Shown one piece after another: positions 5,195 through 7,068 of a stretch of DNA of 7,068 nucleotides. Source of the stretch: Acidimicrobiia bacterium. Lineage in GTDB: Bacteria; Actinomycetota; Acidimicrobiia; Spongiisociales; ZC4RG35. Location: contig JAOUGY010000196.1 of assembly GCA_029865445.1 (NCBI GenBank), forward strand, positions 1 to 7,068. The letters run 5' to 3'. The notes beneath the pieces were generated by a model that saw nothing but the letters and a program-made list of their open reading frames with translations, did not search any database and had not been told where the DNA came from. Within the stretch, counting starts at the first letter, position 1; each line of letters begins with the position of its first letter. A program made the translations under genes and the position numbers.

Positions 5195-6262
5195 TCACCC
5201 CAACTTGGCGGCGATCGATCCCGCATTGCGGAGGGCCGAGCCATCGGCCCCTGCGACCGAGAACGCCCGGGGCCTCATCGCCTCGAGTTCGTCGAACATG
5301 TCCGAGATCTGACGGCGGCGCTCGATGACGGGGTCGATCCACAGATATCCCGAGAGGCTGCCCGGGATCGTGTTGATCTCATTGACCCATAACTTGCCGC
5401 CGCTTTCGAGAAAGTCGATGCGAGCCACCGACCTGACTCCGACGAGATCCGCGACGACCTTCGCGGCCTCCCTCAGCTCAGTCTCCAGTCCGGCATCGAG
5501 ATCGGCGGGGAGCTTGCGAGCGACTGCTCCCGATCCTCCCCACGCCAGGTACTTCTGTTCGTAGCTGTAGAGACCACCCGGTGACCTCACCGGCTCCTCG
5601 ATCGCAGACAGTTCGAGCCCCGGGTACGTACGCACGGCGATCTGGAGGTCACGGAAGTCGCTCAAGAACGGCTCGACAACCGCCCCGTCGCCCATGTTCG
5701 GAGCGGACAGGAGAGCGACGGCGGTGGCGTGGTCTTCGACCACCTCGATCCCGATGGATGAACCGCCGAACCGCGGTTTGACGATGTAGGGACCCTGGAA
5801 GGGGGGTGGTGCGTCCTTGCGGAGCAGCGTCCGGGGCAAGGTGGGAAGCCCGACCTGAGCCACCGCCGCACCGAACGAGAGTTTGTCCATCCCGAGTGCC
5901 GATCCCCACTGACCGGGGCCGGAGTAGCGATAACCCACGAGATCGAACAGACCTTGAAGCGTCCCATCTTCACCGGGTCCGCCATGGCAGCAGTTGAGGA
6001 TCACGCCGACGTCGAGCGGTTTCTTCCTCTGTACGAAACCGGCGCCCGGCTCTGCGATGAAGGTCAGCTCACGGGCTTTGCGAGGGACGCCATCGGCAAA
6101 GGCAGAGACCTCGCTGTCGGGATCCACCAGATGGAAGCGGCCGGTCTTGTCCCAGTAGATGGCCTCTACATCCGATGTCAGCCGGGTTGCCTGAAGCCCG
6201 GTGGAGATGCTGATGTCGTGCTCGGGCGACGGTCCGCCGAAGATCACTGCGCGTCTTGCCAT
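5195..6262 (-). CDS. D-alanine--D-alanine ligase family protein (ATP-grasp)
   Basis: The 355-residue cytoplasmic enzyme matches D-Ala-D-Ala ligases, which use ATP to join two D-alanines for peptidoglycan. The N-terminal domain has GGPSPEHDIS (9-18; E14 corresponds to the first-substrate glutamate) and HGGPGEDGTLQG (93-104). The ATP-grasp part has GMDK (124-127), VKPRFGGSSIG (161-171), the KYLAWGG loop (237-243), ARIDF (280-284, with R281 and D283) and NEINTIPG (294-301, with metal ligands E295 and N297). After this, typical ligases read FTxxS; here the text is SLSGYLW, so the second-substrate pocket differs. The ATG at 6262 is preferred to an upstream in-frame start at 6409, which would put 49 codons inside the Mur ligase gene; GAGCGG precedes it weakly. 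It starts 13 nt after the MurF-like stop. D-Ala-D-Ala is the likely product; D-Ala-D-Lac or another dipeptide cannot be ruled out. Confidence 0.88.
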   Translation of the reverse strand: MARRAVIFGGPSPEHDISISTGLQATRLTSDVEAIYWDKTGRFHLVDPDSEVSAFADGVPRKARELTFIAEPGAGFVQRKKPLDVGVILNCCHGGPGEDGTLQGLFDLVGYRYSGPGQWGSALGMDKLSFGAAVAQVGLPTLPRTLLRKDAPPPFQGPYIVKPRFGGSSIGIEVVEDHATAVALLSAPNMGDGAVVEPFLSDFRDLQIAVRTYPGLELSAIEEPVRSPGGLYSYEQKYLAWGGSGAVARKLPADLDAGLETELREAAKVVADLVGVRSVARIDFLESGGKLWVNEINTIPGSLSGYLWIDPVIERRRQISDMFDELEAMRPRAFSVAGADGSALRNAGSIAAKLG

Positions 6263-6275
6263 GTTCCGCTCTTTG

Positions 6276-7068
6276 TCAGGGGTAATGGTCGGGAAGGTCG
6301 TTCTCGTAGAGAACGCCATCACCCTCGCCGAGGTTTGCTCGAACCCACGCGACGGCCTCCTCCCGTGTCTGCACGACGATAACCGAGCCCGGAGCCGAGG
6401 CTGAGGCACCTTCGAGCAGAGCTCGCCGATTCGTGTGACCGACCACCACCAAGGTGGCGCCGGTCTCGGCCACCGCCCGCGCGAAGTTCCGGTTCTCCTC
6501 GGCCTGGACCGGCCCGAGTTCCACCATTCCAGGTGTCACCACCGCTCTCCTGCCGGACACGAGATCTCCCAGACGGCCGAGGGCGGCCCTCGCCCCGTCG
6601 GGATTCGAGTTGAACGTGTCGTCGATGATCACGGCGCCGGCTTCCGAACGGCCCACGACCTGACGGTTGGGCGGCGAGGCGAGAGCGGCGAGGCGAGTTG
6701 CGTCCGGCTCCAGCCCGAGCGCAGTGACCGCTCCGACTGCCGCCGCCACATTCGAGGGGTGGACTGCACCGACGTCACATGACCCCACGTTGCGACCCCG
6801 GATCACAACGACCCCGGTCGAAGGATCGACGAAGACGTCGGCGCTCCGATCGATCGTCGAGCACCGCACGATCTGGATGCGTTGGGCCTCCTCATCGGCG
6901 ACCCGGGACAGGAGCGGATGGTCCACGTTGACGACACCGACCCGGGCCCGCTCGAGAATCTCTCGTTTCGCCTGGGCGATCCGCTCCTCACTCTTCATCC
7001 GTTCGAGGTGAACGGGTCCGATGGCCGTCATCACCGCCACCTCCGGCGGAATCCACGAACAGAGTTCC
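6276..7068 (-). CDS. MurF-type Mur ligase, C-terminal part (5' end cut by window edge)
   Basis: This minus-strand frame is open from the right edge (first full codon at 7067-7065) to TGA 6278-6276, about 263 residues, so it covers the second half of a Mur ligase of usual length about 450. MurF joins UDP-MurNAc-tripeptide to D-Ala-D-Ala with ATP. The text PPEVAVMTAIGPVHLERM is the family's central-domain motif (xAVITxIGxAHLE), followed by AKREILE and NVDHPLL, then IIDDTFNSNPDGARAAL, the equivalent of the MurF DxYNANPxSxxAAL motif, and VTPGMVELG in the C-terminal domain. It ends ENDLPDHYP. The P-loop and substrate-binding N-terminus are off the window, so MurF is preferred over other Mur ligases from the DxFNSNP motif and from the D-Ala-D-Ala ligase-like gene 13 nt downstream. 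The GTG at 7040 is internal, not the start. Confidence 0.85.
   Translation of the reverse strand, partial: ELCSWIPPEVAVMTAIGPVHLERMKSEERIAQAKREILERARVGVVNVDHPLLSRVADEEAQRIQIVRCSTIDRSADVFVDPSTGVVVIRGRNVGSCDVGAVHPSNVAAAVGAVTALGLEPDATRLAALASPPNRQVVGRSEAGAVIIDDTFNSNPDGARAALGRLGDLVSGRRAVVTPGMVELGPVQAEENRNFARAVAETGATLVVVGHTNRRALLEGASASAPGSVIVVQTREEAVAWVRANLGEGDGVLYENDLPDHYP

Noticed and set aside
6263..6409. 49-codon N-terminal extension of the Ddl-like protein
   Set aside because: It lies almost wholly in the 3' end of the MurF-like gene, and the family's N-terminus (xxAVIFGGxSxEHxxS) starts right after ATG 6262.
1..7068. CRISPR arrays, insertion sequences, tRNA or rRNA genes, toxin-antitoxin or phage-defence genes
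   Set aside because: I looked on both strands and found no spaced direct repeats, terminal inverted repeats with transposase text, cloverleaf-like sequence or known defence domains.

Overview
This 7.1-kb window comes from a high-GC bacterium and is ordinary chromosomal housekeeping DNA, densely coding, with no mobile element, CRISPR array or RNA gene that I can see. Three things point to Actinomycetota, with Acidimicrobiia or a related lineage as a tentative guess: a four-cysteine L28 protein, a stand-alone Lrp/AsnC ligand-binding domain protein, and TANNNT-type promoter signals, one of which sits almost on top of a start codon. The taxonomy is inference; no rRNA or lineage-specific marker is present.

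Layout from left to right. (1) A minus-strand operon-like cluster reads 4185 -> 1: fakA-like kinase (4185-2566), recG (2552-399) and the start of a LigD-type NHEJ polymerase/primase domain gene (384 to beyond the left edge). Its gene gaps are only 13 and 14 nt. (2) A 197-nt divergent intergenic region (4186-4382) carries a near-leaderless promoter for fakA, a candidate rpmB promoter and two short GC palindromes. (3) A plus-strand pair follows: rpmB (L28, 4383-4571) and a tiny divergent cold-shock-domain protein (4571-4789) whose ATG overlaps the rpmB stop codon. (4) An independent small plus-strand gene encodes the Lrp/AsnC ligand-binding domain alone (4904-5137) and has a near-perfect Shine-Dalgarno. 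(5) A perfect 12-bp hairpin (5162-5190) separates it from a convergent minus-strand cell-wall pair: a D-Ala-D-Ala ligase-type ATP-grasp enzyme (6262-5195) and, upstream of it, the C-terminal part of a MurF-type Mur ligase cut by the right edge (7068-6276).

How they fit together. The rpmB/fakA/recG neighbourhood is a widely conserved arrangement (Bacillus has rpmB-yloU-yloV-...-recG). Here it has been rearranged: rpmB is divergent, no yloU/Asp23 gene is present, and recG runs directly into a NHEJ polymerase gene, which puts fork repair and end-joining in one transcript. The MurF/Ddl pair would make D-Ala-D-Ala and attach it to the peptidoglycan precursor. I see no convincing wholly new system. 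The best leads are the degenerate cold-shock protein coupled to L28, the leaderless fakA-recG-ligD operon, and the variant acceptor-side motif of the Ddl-like enzyme.
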